Source of the DNA: Spiribacter halobius
Lineage (GTDB): Bacteria > Pseudomonadota > Gammaproteobacteria > Nitrococcales > Nitrococcaceae
DNA: 64,000 nt
Direction: 5' to 3'
NCBI RefSeq assembly: GCF_020883455.1
Contig: NZ_CP086615.1
Span: 496,001-560,000 of the forward strand
Shown: positions 38,556 to 46,573 of the stretch, piece after piece
Layout of the letters: each line of letters begins with the position of its first letter
Numbering within the stretch: position 1 is the first letter of the stretch
Notes under the pieces: model-generated
The model's input: only the letters and a program-made list of their open reading frames with translations
What the model was told of the DNA's origin: nothing
The model's database searches: none
Program-made: the position numbers and the translations under genes

Positions 38556-41047
38556 GCCCGCTGCTGCTGCGCACCGGCTGGAACGACCTGCGCCGCCACC
38601 CGCTGCAGACCCTGCTGGCGGTGATCGGCGTCGCGGTGGCCGTGGCCGTCGTGGTGGCGGTGGATCTCGCCAACCACAGCGCCCTGCAGGCCATGCGCGT
38701 CTCGCTGGAGTCGGTCTCCGGGACCGCAACGCATCAGATCGTCGGCGGCCCGGACGGGATCGACGAGCGCGCCTACACGCGCCTGCGCACCGAGCTCGGC
38801 GTCAGCCGCGCGGCGCCGGTGGTGGAGGGCGGGGCCACCGTGCCCGCGGCCGGGGAGCGGCCGCTCACCCTGCTTGGCGTCGACCCCTTCGCCGAGGGGC
38901 CGTTCCGCCGGCCGCTGGTCACCGGGGGCGAGGGCGTGGACCAGGCCCTGGACGCCCTGCTGCTGCGGGACGATGCCATCGCTCTCGGCAGTGGCGAGGC
39001 GCGGCGGCTCGGCGTCGACGCCGGTGAGCGGCTGCGCCTCGCCATCGCTGGCGAGGAGCGGGAGGTGATCGTCGCCGCGGTGATCCCGGATCCGCAGGAT
39101 CAGTGGCGCGGTCTGGCGCTGGCCGACATCGCCGCGGCGCAGGCCCTGCTCGGCGAGACCGGCCGGCTCGGGCGCATCGACCTCATCCTTGACCGTGGCG
39201 AGGCGGAGGCGCTGGCGGAGCGACTGCCGGACGGCCTGCGTGTCGTGCCGGCGGGGGCGAGCGCCAACGCCGTGCTGGAGATGAGCCGGGCCTTCCGCAT
39301 CAACCTCACGGCGCTCTCCCTGCTCGCCGTCGTCGTCGGCGCCTTTCTCGTGTTCAACACCCTGGCGTTCCTCGCCGTGCGCCGGCGTGCGGCCATCGGC
39401 ACCCTGCGTGCCCTGGGGGTGCAGCGGCGGGAGATCCTCGCCGGCGTGCTCGCCGATGCCCTGCTCATCGGCGCGGTGGGTACGGTGCTCGGGCTCGCCC
39501 TCGGCATCGCGCTGGCCCACGGACTGGTGGGGCTGGTGCTGCAGACCATTACCGATCTCTACTTCCGCCGCGCCGCCGGCGAGCTGGTGCTGGCGCCCTG
39601 GAGCCTGGCCGCCGGGGTGCTGGTGGGGCTTGGCGGCTCGGTGCTGGCAGCCCTGGCCCCAGCGCAGGAGGCGGCGGCGACGCCGCCGCGGGCGGCCCTG
39701 GCGCGCAGCGAGCTCGAGGATCGTGCCCGCCGGCTGGCCGGGCGCGGCGCGGCGGCGGGCGCCGGCCTGCTGCTCGCCGGTGGTCTGCTGATTGCGGCGA
39801 CCGGCGGGCTGGTGCCGGCCTTCGCAGGGCTGTTCGCGCTCATTCTGGGAGCCGCGCTGCTGGCACCAGGCTTCATGCTGGTGCTCGGGCGTGCGGTGGG
39901 CCGGCTCACCCGCGGCCGGCCGCTGGCGGCCCTGGCCGTCGAGGGTGCGGTCGCCTCGCTCAGCCGGACCGGTGTGGCCGTGGCGGCGCTGTCCGTGGCC
40001 GTGGCGGCGGTGATCGGGGTGGCGGTGATGATCGCAAGCTTCCGGGCAAGCGTCGTGGACTGGCTCGAGGGCTCGCTCGCCGCCGATTTCTACGTCTCCG
40101 CGCCAGCGCCGCTGGACGACGCCCTCGCCGAGCGACTGGCCGGCGTGGCGGGGGTGGACTGGGTGGCGCGCTCGCGCTGGTACCGCGTGCCTACGGCATC
40201 CGGTCCGGTGCAGCTCTGGGCCCTGGAGCTGCCCCCCGACCGGGACCCCGCGGTGGACATCCGCGCGGGGGAGCCGCGGGCGGCGCTGCAGGCGTTCGAG
40301 GACGATCGGGCGGTGCTGGTCAGCGAGCCGTTCGCCGCGCGCCGCGGTCTCGCCCCGGGCGATGCCCTGACCCTGCCCACGCCATCCGGCGACGCGGCGC
40401 TGACCGTGGCCGGCGTCTACCGCGACTACGGCAGCCCGGGCGGTGTGGTGCTGCTGCGGCGGGCGCTCTACCGCACGCTCTACGGCGACGCCCGGCTCTC
40501 CGGTCTGGGCGTGCACGTCGCCGCCGATGCCGCTCGCCCGGCCGTGCGCGAGGCCCTGGAGGCGGCGCTCGCCGGGGTCCCGGGCGCCCGCCTGCAGGAC
40601 AACGCCGCGGTGCTGGAGCGCTCCCTCGAGGTGTTCGACCGCACCTTCGCCATCACCGAGGTGCTGCGCTGGCTGGCCGGGTTCGTGGCCTTCGTCGGCG
40701 TGGTGAGCGCCCTCATGGCGTTGCACCTGGATCGGGCGCGGGAGCTCGCGGTGCTGCGGGCGGTGGGGCTCGGCCGGCGCGGCGTGGGCGGACTGATCGG
40801 CGCCCAGAGCGGGCTGCTCGGGCTGGCGGCCGGTCTCTGGGCGGTGCCGCTCGGTCTCGCCCTGGCGGCCCTGCTGGTCTTCGTCATCAACCGCCGCGCC
40901 TTCGGCTGGACCATGGGCTTCCACCTGGAGGTGGCGCCGGTGGTCGAGGGGGTGGTGCTGGCAGTGGTCGCGGCGCTGCTCGCCGCAGTGATCCCCGCCT
41001 GGCGGGCGGCCCGCAGCCTGCCGGCGGCGGCGCTCAAGGACGAGTAG
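38552..41047 (+). CDS. FtsX/MacB-type ABC permease, fused AttF-AttG-like
   Basis: 831 residues. An N-terminal helix (about 17-32) precedes a large periplasmic domain, then FtsX-type helices (about 250-370), a second transmembrane block (about 400-500), a second periplasmic domain and a C-terminal FtsX block (about 700-825). This duplicated plan equals two permeases (AttF and AttG) in one chain. The GTG start shares bases with the ATPase stop. A 60-bp short element follows 9 bp after its stop. Confidence 0.88.
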   Translation: MSPLLLRTGWNDLRRHPLQTLLAVIGVAVAVAVVVAVDLANHSALQAMRVSLESVSGTATHQIVGGPDGIDERAYTRLRTELGVSRAAPVVEGGATVPAAGERPLTLLGVDPFAEGPFRRPLVTGGEGVDQALDALLLRDDAIALGSGEARRLGVDAGERLRLAIAGEEREVIVAAVIPDPQDQWRGLALADIAAAQALLGETGRLGRIDLILDRGEAEALAERLPDGLRVVPAGASANAVLEMSRAFRINLTALSLLAVVVGAFLVFNTLAFLAVRRRAAIGTLRALGVQRREILAGVLADALLIGAVGTVLGLALGIALAHGLVGLVLQTITDLYFRRAAGELVLAPWSLAAGVLVGLGGSVLAALAPAQEAAATPPRAALARSELEDRARRLAGRGAAAGAGLLLAGGLLIAATGGLVPAFAGLFALILGAALLAPGFMLVLGRAVGRLTRGRPLAALAVEGAVASLSRTGVAVAALSVAVAAVIGVAVMIASFRASVVDWLEGSLAADFYVSAPAPLDDALAERLAGVAGVDWVARSRWYRVPTASGPVQLWALELPPDRDPAVDIRAGEPRAALQAFEDDRAVLVSEPFAARRGLAPGDALTLPTPSGDAALTVAGVYRDYGSPGGVVLLRRALYRTLYGDARLSGLGVHVAADAARPAVREALEAALAGVPGARLQDNAAVLERSLEVFDRTFAITEVLRWLAGFVAFVGVVSALMALHLDRARELAVLRAVGLGRRGVGGLIGAQSGLLGLAAGLWAVPLGLALAALLVFVINRRAFGWTMGFHLEVAPVVEGVVLAVVAALLAAVIPAWRAARSLPAAALKDE

Positions 41048-41055
41048 ACCCGCGC

Positions 41056-41115
41056 CAGCCCGGATATCTTACCGATCCGCGCCCGCAGCCGCGGATCGGC
41101 GAGATATCCGGGCTA
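41056..41115. repeat. Short form of the 182-bp element (60 bp)
   Basis: The two ends of the 182-bp element (AGCCCGGATATCTTACCGAT and ATCGGCGAGATATCCGGGCTA) are nearly back to back, with only CCGCGCCCGCAGCCGCGG between. It would fold as one long hairpin and could end transcription of the ABC genes before the kinase gene. Confidence 0.85.
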
Positions 41116-41151
41116 GACTTAACCCCGGGCAGGTAGGTTGCGGGGGTTGCC

Positions 41152-43515
41152 ATGACCACGGCTGGCGGCGGCGAGGCCGACGCGACGTGGCTGCTGGCCG
41201 TCGCCGGGCGCGTTGCGCGCATCGGCGGCTGGCGCGTAGAGCTTGGCGAGAGCGTCGTGCGCTGGTCCGACGAGGTCGCGGCCATTCACGGCTCCGCCCC
41301 CGGGGCGTGGCCCACGCTGGACGAGGCGTTCACTTTCTACCGCCCGGGTTCGCGGGAGCGCATCGAGCAGTGCTTCAGGGCCTGTGCCGAGACGGGCACC
41401 CCCTACGACGAGGAGCTGGAGCTGCGCCGCGTCGACGGTACCCGTGTCTGGGTGCGGGCCATCGGCGAGGCGGTGCGGGACGTCGAGGGGCGTATCGTGG
41501 CCGTGCAGGGTGCCCTGCAGGACATCACCGAGCGGCGCGAGGCGGAGGCGCTGGAACGCCGGCGCGCCCGCCAGCGCTCGGAGATGCTGGACATCCTCCA
41601 GGAGATGGCGGCGACGCACCTGGAGGGGCGGCCGTTGCTCGAGCGCATGGCCGAGCGCTGCCAGCGCCTGTTCCAGGCCGATGGCGCCGCGGTGGACCGG
41701 CTCGAGGGCGAGGAGCTGGTCTACCAGGCGGCCACCGGCATCGTCGCGCCCCACGTGGGCCTGCGCCTGCCGATCAGCGGCAGCCTCTCCGGCGCGGCCA
41801 TCCTCGCCAACCGCCAGCTGGTGACCCGCGACGCGGATAACGACCCGCGCCTGGACCCGGCACCGTTCCGCGCGGTCGGCGTGCGCTCGCTCGCCACCTC
41901 GGTGCTGCGCGTCCATGGCGAGGCCCTGGGCACGCTCAAGGTCATGGCCGCCGCCTGCGATGCGTTCACCGAGACCGATGCCGCCCAGCTGCAGCTGCTC
42001 GCCGAGGCCTTCGCCGCGCTCATCCAGCGGCGGGAGGCGGACGCCCGCGCCCGCGGGCAGGCCGAGCTCCTGGAGCAGGTCCAGGAGGCGATCGTCGTCA
42101 AGGCCATGGACGGCCGCGTGCGCTACTGGAACCGCGGCGCGGCGAGGATGTACGGCTACGACCCCGCGGATGCGGTGGGCAAGGACTACGGCGCGCTGGT
42201 CGGCCCCGGGCCGCTGGATGATCCGGCCGGCGCGGCGGCGCTGCGCCAGGGCGGCGACTGGCGCGGCCGGCTCCACCAGCAGCGGCGCGACGGCAGGCCA
42301 GTGGTGGTGGAGGGGCACTGGAGCGTGGTGTCGGACGCACGCGGTGGCGAGCGCCTGCTGGGGGTGCTGACCGACATCACCGAGCGTCTCGCGCTGGAGG
42401 AACAGCTCCGGCAGTCGCAGCGCCTGGAGGCGGTGGGCCAGCTCACCGGCGGCGTGGCCCACGACTTCAACAACCTGCTCACCGTGATCCTCGCCAATGC
42501 CGAGCTGCTGCTGGACACCATCCCGCCCGGCAGCGAGGGGCGCGAGTCCGCGGAGGTGATTACCCGTGCGGCCGAGCGCGGCGGCGATCTCATCCAGCGC
42601 CTGCTCACCTTCGCCCGGCGCCAGCCGCTGGACCCGCGCGCAGTGGACCTCAACCCGCTGCTGGAGGGCCTGCACGGGCTGCTGCGGCGGACCCTGGCGG
42701 CCAACATCGCCCTGCGCCTGGTGCCCGCGCCGCAGCCCGCCGTCGCCTGGGTGGACCCGCATCAGCTCGAGGCGGCCCTCCTCAACATCTGCCTCAACGC
42801 CCGGGATGCCATGGCGGAGGGCGGCGAGCTGCTGATCGAAGTGCAGCCTGACGACGGCGAGGGAATGCTGTCGGTGATCGTGAAGGATACCGGCACCGGC
42901 ATCGATCCGGCGGACCTGGAGCGCGTGTTCGATCCGTTCTTCACCACGAAGGCCAAGGGCCAGGGAACCGGACTGGGGCTCAGCATGGTCTACGGGTTCG
43001 TGATCCAGTCAGGAGGCCGCGTGAGCATCGATTCCCGACCCGAAGAAGGTACCTGCGTGACCCTGACCCTGCCGAGCGCCGGCGGGGCCCGCCCGGCGCC
43101 GAAGATGTCCGCCGCGGACGAGGAGAGCACCGCCCGCGGGGGTGAGCGCATACTCCTTGTGGAGGACGACGAGCTGGTCTGCCAGCACGTGGAAATCCTG
43201 CTGCGGGCGCTGGGCTATGAGGTCGTCACCGCCCACAACGGCCCGCAGGCGCTGGCGAAGCTCGAGGCGGGCGAGGCCGTGGATCTGCTGTTCACCGACG
43301 TCATCATGCCCGGCGGCATGAACGGGCGGGAGCTTGCGGCCGCCGCTCAGCGACTGCGCCCGGATCTGCCCGTGCTCTACAGCTCGGGCTATCCCGACGG
43401 TGCCCTGGGCAGCGACGGCCGGCTGGAAGAGGGCGTCGCACTGCTGCCGAAGCCCTACCGCCGCGCCGAGCTTGCCGCCAAGCTGCGGGAGGTGCTGGGG
43501 CGCCGGGCGCCGTGA
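41152..43515 (+). CDS. Hybrid sensor histidine kinase (PAS-GAF-PAS-HK-REC)
   Basis: 787 residues. An N-terminal PAS with PAC (about 10-130), a GAF domain (about 145-295), a second PAS (about 305-415), then a HisKA segment with His437 in GGVAHDFNNLL, an HATPase domain (VKDTGTGIDP, GQGTGLGLSMVYGF) and a C-terminal receiver with Asp716 in FTDVIMP. There is no output domain or predicted membrane helix, so it is a soluble phosphorelay sensor. The GGGGG run upstream serves as ribosome site. It is coupled by a GTGA overlap to the AttH-like gene. Confidence 0.92.
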   Translation: MTTAGGGEADATWLLAVAGRVARIGGWRVELGESVVRWSDEVAAIHGSAPGAWPTLDEAFTFYRPGSRERIEQCFRACAETGTPYDEELELRRVDGTRVWVRAIGEAVRDVEGRIVAVQGALQDITERREAEALERRRARQRSEMLDILQEMAATHLEGRPLLERMAERCQRLFQADGAAVDRLEGEELVYQAATGIVAPHVGLRLPISGSLSGAAILANRQLVTRDADNDPRLDPAPFRAVGVRSLATSVLRVHGEALGTLKVMAAACDAFTETDAAQLQLLAEAFAALIQRREADARARGQAELLEQVQEAIVVKAMDGRVRYWNRGAARMYGYDPADAVGKDYGALVGPGPLDDPAGAAALRQGGDWRGRLHQQRRDGRPVVVEGHWSVVSDARGGERLLGVLTDITERLALEEQLRQSQRLEAVGQLTGGVAHDFNNLLTVILANAELLLDTIPPGSEGRESAEVITRAAERGGDLIQRLLTFARRQPLDPRAVDLNPLLEGLHGLLRRTLAANIALRLVPAPQPAVAWVDPHQLEAALLNICLNARDAMAEGGELLIEVQPDDGEGMLSVIVKDTGTGIDPADLERVFDPFFTTKAKGQGTGLGLSMVYGFVIQSGGRVSIDSRPEEGTCVTLTLPSAGGARPAPKMSAADEESTARGGERILLVEDDELVCQHVEILLRALGYEVVTAHNGPQALAKLEAGEAVDLLFTDVIMPGGMNGRELAAAAQRLRPDLPVLYSSGYPDGALGSDGRLEEGVALLPKPYRRAELAAKLREVLGRRAP

Positions 43516-44681
43516 ATCGCCCGCTGCGCCCCGATGCCACGGTGCTGGCACTGGCCCTGGTGGTCCTGGTCGGGGCCCTCGCGGCGCTGTGGCGGGCGTC
43601 GCCCACGCCGGCGCCGGCGACCGAATCGGCGGACACGGCAGGCCTCGGCGGGCTGCTCGGGCCCGCGGCGGAGGGCGAGGGCTTCGCCCGGGTCACCGGG
43701 CCGGCGCCGCTGGTGTTCCCGCGGGATCATGCAGCCCATCCGGACCACCGCAGCGAGTGGTGGTACTTCACCGGCAACCTGCGCGGCGCCGACGGTGGCG
43801 ACTACGGCTTTCAGCTCACCCTGTTCCGGTTCGCTCTGGCGCCCTCGGCGCCGCCGCGCGAATCCGCCTGGGCGACGCGCCAGGCCTGGATGGGGCACTT
43901 CGCCATTACCGATATCGCGCGCGGCCGGCACGTGGCGGTGGAGCGCTATCAGCGGGGAGCGCTCGGGCTCGCCGGGGCGGAGATCCGGCCCATACGCGTG
44001 TGGCTCGACGACTGGCAACTGCAGGCCGAGGGCCCGGAGCGGCTGTTCCCGCTCACGCTGGAGGCCCGGGACGCTCCGGCGGGGCTCGATCTGCGCCTGC
44101 GGCTGACGCGCGACAAGCCGCGGGTGCTGCAGGGCGAGGCCGGCTACAGCCGCAAGGGCGAGGATCCGGGCAACGCCTCCCGCTACTACTCCTACACGCG
44201 CCTCGCGGCGGAGGGCAGCCTGCGGATCGCCGGCCGCGAGGCCGAGGTCCGTGGCAGCGCCTGGCTCGACCGCGAGTGGAGCACCAGTGCCCTGGACGAG
44301 GGCCAGGCGGGCTGGGACTGGTTCGCCCTGCAGCTCGCCGACGGCCGGGATCTCATGGTCTATCGCCTGCGCCGCGACGATGGCGCCACCGATCCCCGCT
44401 CGGCGGGCGTGCTGGTGGGCCCGGAGGGCGCGGTCCGCCACCTGGATGCCGACGACTTCCGCGTCCTGCCCCGACGCTACTGGCAGAGCCCCGACACCGG
44501 CGCCCGCTACCCGGTGGACTGGCGCGTGGTGGTCCCGGCCGCCGACCTCAGCCTGGACGTCACCGCCCGCCTGGACGCCCAGGAGATGCCCACCAGCGTC
44601 CGCTACTGGGAGGGCGCCGTGGCCGTCACCGGCAGCGCCGAGGGCGTCGGCTACCTGGAGATGACCGGCTACGACGGGTGA
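43512..44681 (+). CDS. AttH/CrtC-like lipocalin-type protein
   Basis: 389 residues: one N-terminal helix (anchor or uncleaved signal), then two lipocalin-like domains of the CrtC family. Signatures are HRSEWWYFTGNLRG near residue 80 and DREWSTSALDEGQAGWDWFAL in the second half. The carotenoid 1,2-hydratase name does not fit here because no carotenoid genes are near; proteins of this type with an AttE ATPase and FtsX permeases form the AttEFGH set. It is translationally coupled to the kinase gene, not to the ABC genes. Confidence 0.82.
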   Translation: MNRPLRPDATVLALALVVLVGALAALWRASPTPAPATESADTAGLGGLLGPAAEGEGFARVTGPAPLVFPRDHAAHPDHRSEWWYFTGNLRGADGGDYGFQLTLFRFALAPSAPPRESAWATRQAWMGHFAITDIARGRHVAVERYQRGALGLAGAEIRPIRVWLDDWQLQAEGPERLFPLTLEARDAPAGLDLRLRLTRDKPRVLQGEAGYSRKGEDPGNASRYYSYTRLAAEGSLRIAGREAEVRGSAWLDREWSTSALDEGQAGWDWFALQLADGRDLMVYRLRRDDGATDPRSAGVLVGPEGAVRHLDADDFRVLPRRYWQSPDTGARYPVDWRVVVPAADLSLDVTARLDAQEMPTSVRYWEGAVAVTGSAEGVGYLEMTGYDG

Positions 44682-44773
44682 CGCCTTCCGTGGTAGCGGC
44701 CGCCGACCGCGACACGGCCCGGCCCGCAGGACCCTGATTCGCTGCCAGCAGGCGCATCGTGTGGGAGAGGTTC

Positions 44774-44896
44774 AACACAACGACACAACGGACACAACGG
44801 ATCACAACGGGGAGAGTGATGAATGTTCCAGCCCGCGAGCCCTCTATCTCTCTCTCCGTGGTGCCTCGTTGTGCTCGTGGTGTCGTTGTGTTGAGT
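44774..44896. repeat. Inverted CAACACAACG-type repeat
   Basis: Left arm TCAACACAACGACACAACGG (from 44774) and right arm CGTTGTGCTCGTGGTGTCG...TTGA (to 44896) are imperfect inverted copies, flanking about 50 bp. It is low in GC compared with the surroundings and looks like an inserted palindromic element. It fills most of the 284-bp gap between the AttH-like and MlaC-like genes. Confidence 0.75.
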
Positions 44897-44965
44897 CCCA
44901 CCTGTGCTCGGCGGACACGGCGCTCACTGGAGGAATGACCGGCGCTTCACGGTCGGAGGCCGCTC

Positions 44966-45607
44966 CTATCGGTCCTGCTTCCAGGCGTCGTCGAGGCCCG
45001 CCTCGCCGTCGGCCAGGTCGGCGATGACCGCCTCTATGCCCTCCTCGCGCAGGCGCTTGCCGAGGGCGTCGCGGAACAGCAGCAGGGCGCTGATGCCGGC
45101 GACCTCGATATCGAACACCCGCCAGCGGCCGTCGCGGCGGTAGAGCTGCAGGCGCAGCGTGGTTTCGCGGATCTGCGGGCCGCGCAGACGGGCGGCGACG
45201 GTGGCGCGCTGGCCGTCGTCGCTCACCGTGCGCAGGTCGATCTGGCCCTCGCTGGCGAAGTCGGCAATCTCCTCGGCGTAGCGCTGCAGAGCGGCGGCAT
45301 AGAGCCGCGTCAGCCGCTCGCCGAGGGCCTCGCTGAAGCGATCCAGAGTGGCCGCATCCACCTGCCGCGCCCGCGGGCCGAGCAGGAAGCGGCTCATCAG
45401 CTCCAGGTCCACGTGCGGCATGGCCTCGGTGGCGACGATGCGACGGGCGAGCTCGCCGTCCTGCCCCAGCGCTCCGGCCTCCGCGGCGACCCGGGCCAGC
45501 GCCTCGTTCACCACCGACCGCACCACCGCGTCCGGCGCCGGATCCTCTGCCAGGGCCGGCGACAGGGCCAGCAGCAGCCAGAGGCCGAGCAGTAGCCTAG
45601 CCCGCAT
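44966..45607 (-). CDS. MlaC-like phospholipid-binding protein
   Basis: 213 residues: signal peptide (MRARLLLGLWLLLALSPALA) and an MlaC/Ttg2D domain, with RRDGRWRVFDIEVAGISALLL as its hallmark. MlaC shuttles phospholipids across the periplasm; here no mlaFEDB genes are adjacent, so it is an orphan copy. The start codon and codons 2-3 lie inside repeat copy C, whose end reads GGTGAGACATGCGGGCTAG on the minus strand and therefore gives both a Shine-Dalgarno-like GGTGAG and the ATG. Confidence 0.85.
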   Translation of the reverse strand: MRARLLLGLWLLLALSPALAEDPAPDAVVRSVVNEALARVAAEAGALGQDGELARRIVATEAMPHVDLELMSRFLLGPRARQVDAATLDRFSEALGERLTRLYAAALQRYAEEIADFASEGQIDLRTVSDDGQRATVAARLRGPQIRETTLRLQLYRRDGRWRVFDIEVAGISALLLFRDALGKRLREEGIEAVIADLADGEAGLDDAWKQDR

Positions 45608-45779
45608 GTCTCACCGACTCGCGAAGCGAGGGCGTGGAGATGGCGGGCAGGACAAGGCGCGGGAGAGCCCGGGCGCGCAGGCGTACTTGACAGTACGTCG
45701 AGCACCCGGGCCGAGCGCAACGCCGGCCTGTCCGCCAGATCCGCGGCCGCAGCCGCGAATCGGTGAGATATGCGGGCTA
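45598..45779 (+). repeat. 182-bp inverted-repeat element, copy C
   Basis: Begins TAGCCCGCATGTCTCACCG and ends CGGTGAGATATGCGGGCTA. It fills the whole space between the kinase-fold gene (whose TAG stop is its last triplet) and the MlaC-like gene (whose ATG at 45605-45607 is inside it). Same length and orientation as copy A. Confidence 0.92.
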
Positions 45780-46421
45780 GACCAGCAGATCGCGCAGATA
45801 CTCGAGGCGGCGGCGGGAGAGCTCGATGCGCTCGGCGAGCCCCGGGTCCGGATCGGGCAGGGCGTTGAGCACGTCGGCATGGAAGAACACCCCGAAGCTG
45901 TCGATGTAGTGCAGGTGCCGGTTGCGGTCGAGGACCAGATTCTCGAGACCGTAGAGGTCGATTACCCGTTCCTCGGACTGATACCACGCCTCGGCCACCT
46001 CGATGAACCGGCACAGCGCCGCCCGCGCCCGCGGCATGCGCTCGAGCAGCGGCCGCGCCTCGGCCTCGTTGGCGGGGTTGGCGATGTCGAACCAGCGGCT
46101 GATGGTGGGCGCCAGGGCCACCACGCTCTCGACGCCGTCGATGTGGGCGATGACGTAGAGCGTCTCCGGGACGATGTCGCCGAGGGCGTCGCGCAGGCGG
46201 CGGTGCTCGCGTCGCATCACCCGCACCTCGGCGGCTGTGAAGGGCACCCGTGGCACCTTGATGACGAAGTCCCGCGTCTCCCGCTGCCCGTCCCGGCGCA
46301 CGCTGCCCGCGCAGCGCCAGACCTCGCAGTGGTAGCCGTCACTGGACACCAGGGTTGCCGGCAGCCGGTCTGTCCGCAGGGCGTCGATGCGGGCGTCGAT
46401 ACGATCGCTTTCGCGGCTCAC
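45777..46421 (-). CDS. Predicted kinase-fold protein, function unknown
   Basis: 214 residues, rich in Arg and Glu. The pattern of an atypical protein or small-molecule kinase is visible: RDFVIKVPR (candidate ATP-site Lys), a helix REHRRLRDALGDIVPETLYV, then DLYGLENLVLDRNRHLHYIDSFG, read as a catalytic loop D-x4-N and a DxFG-like metal site. The family is not recognised with certainty. The GTG start at 46421 follows GGAGGGCC; the open frame to 46463 lacks such a site. The stop codon is supplied by repeat copy C. Confidence 0.6.
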   Translation of the reverse strand: MSRESDRIDARIDALRTDRLPATLVSSDGYHCEVWRCAGSVRRDGQRETRDFVIKVPRVPFTAAEVRVMRREHRRLRDALGDIVPETLYVIAHIDGVESVVALAPTISRWFDIANPANEAEARPLLERMPRARAALCRFIEVAEAWYQSEERVIDLYGLENLVLDRNRHLHYIDSFGVFFHADVLNALPDPDPGLAERIELSRRRLEYLRDLLV

Positions 46422-46573
46422 GGGCGGCCCTCCGGGGCGGCGGCCCGGAGGGCCGAGTTGCAAGTTTCAGGTTGCAAGTTGAAAGTTCGGCTCAGCTACC
46501 CAGGCTAGCAATGCCACCGATCGGTGCGATCGCCAAACCTTAAACATTAAACCCGAAACCCGAAACTCGGGTG

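Noticed and set aside
38153-40924. Long open frame (over 900 codons) on the minus strand opposite the FtsX-type permease gene
   Set aside because: It mirrors a well-supported gene, has an unnatural composition (runs of His, Gln, Arg, Gly) and no family signature. Such antisense frames are common in GC-rich DNA. The same applies to 17503-20337, 49707-52604 and 57668-60520.
43512-44681. Carotenoid 1,2-hydratase (CrtC)
   Set aside because: The fold matches, but no carotenoid genes are present and the context is that of AttH-like proteins.
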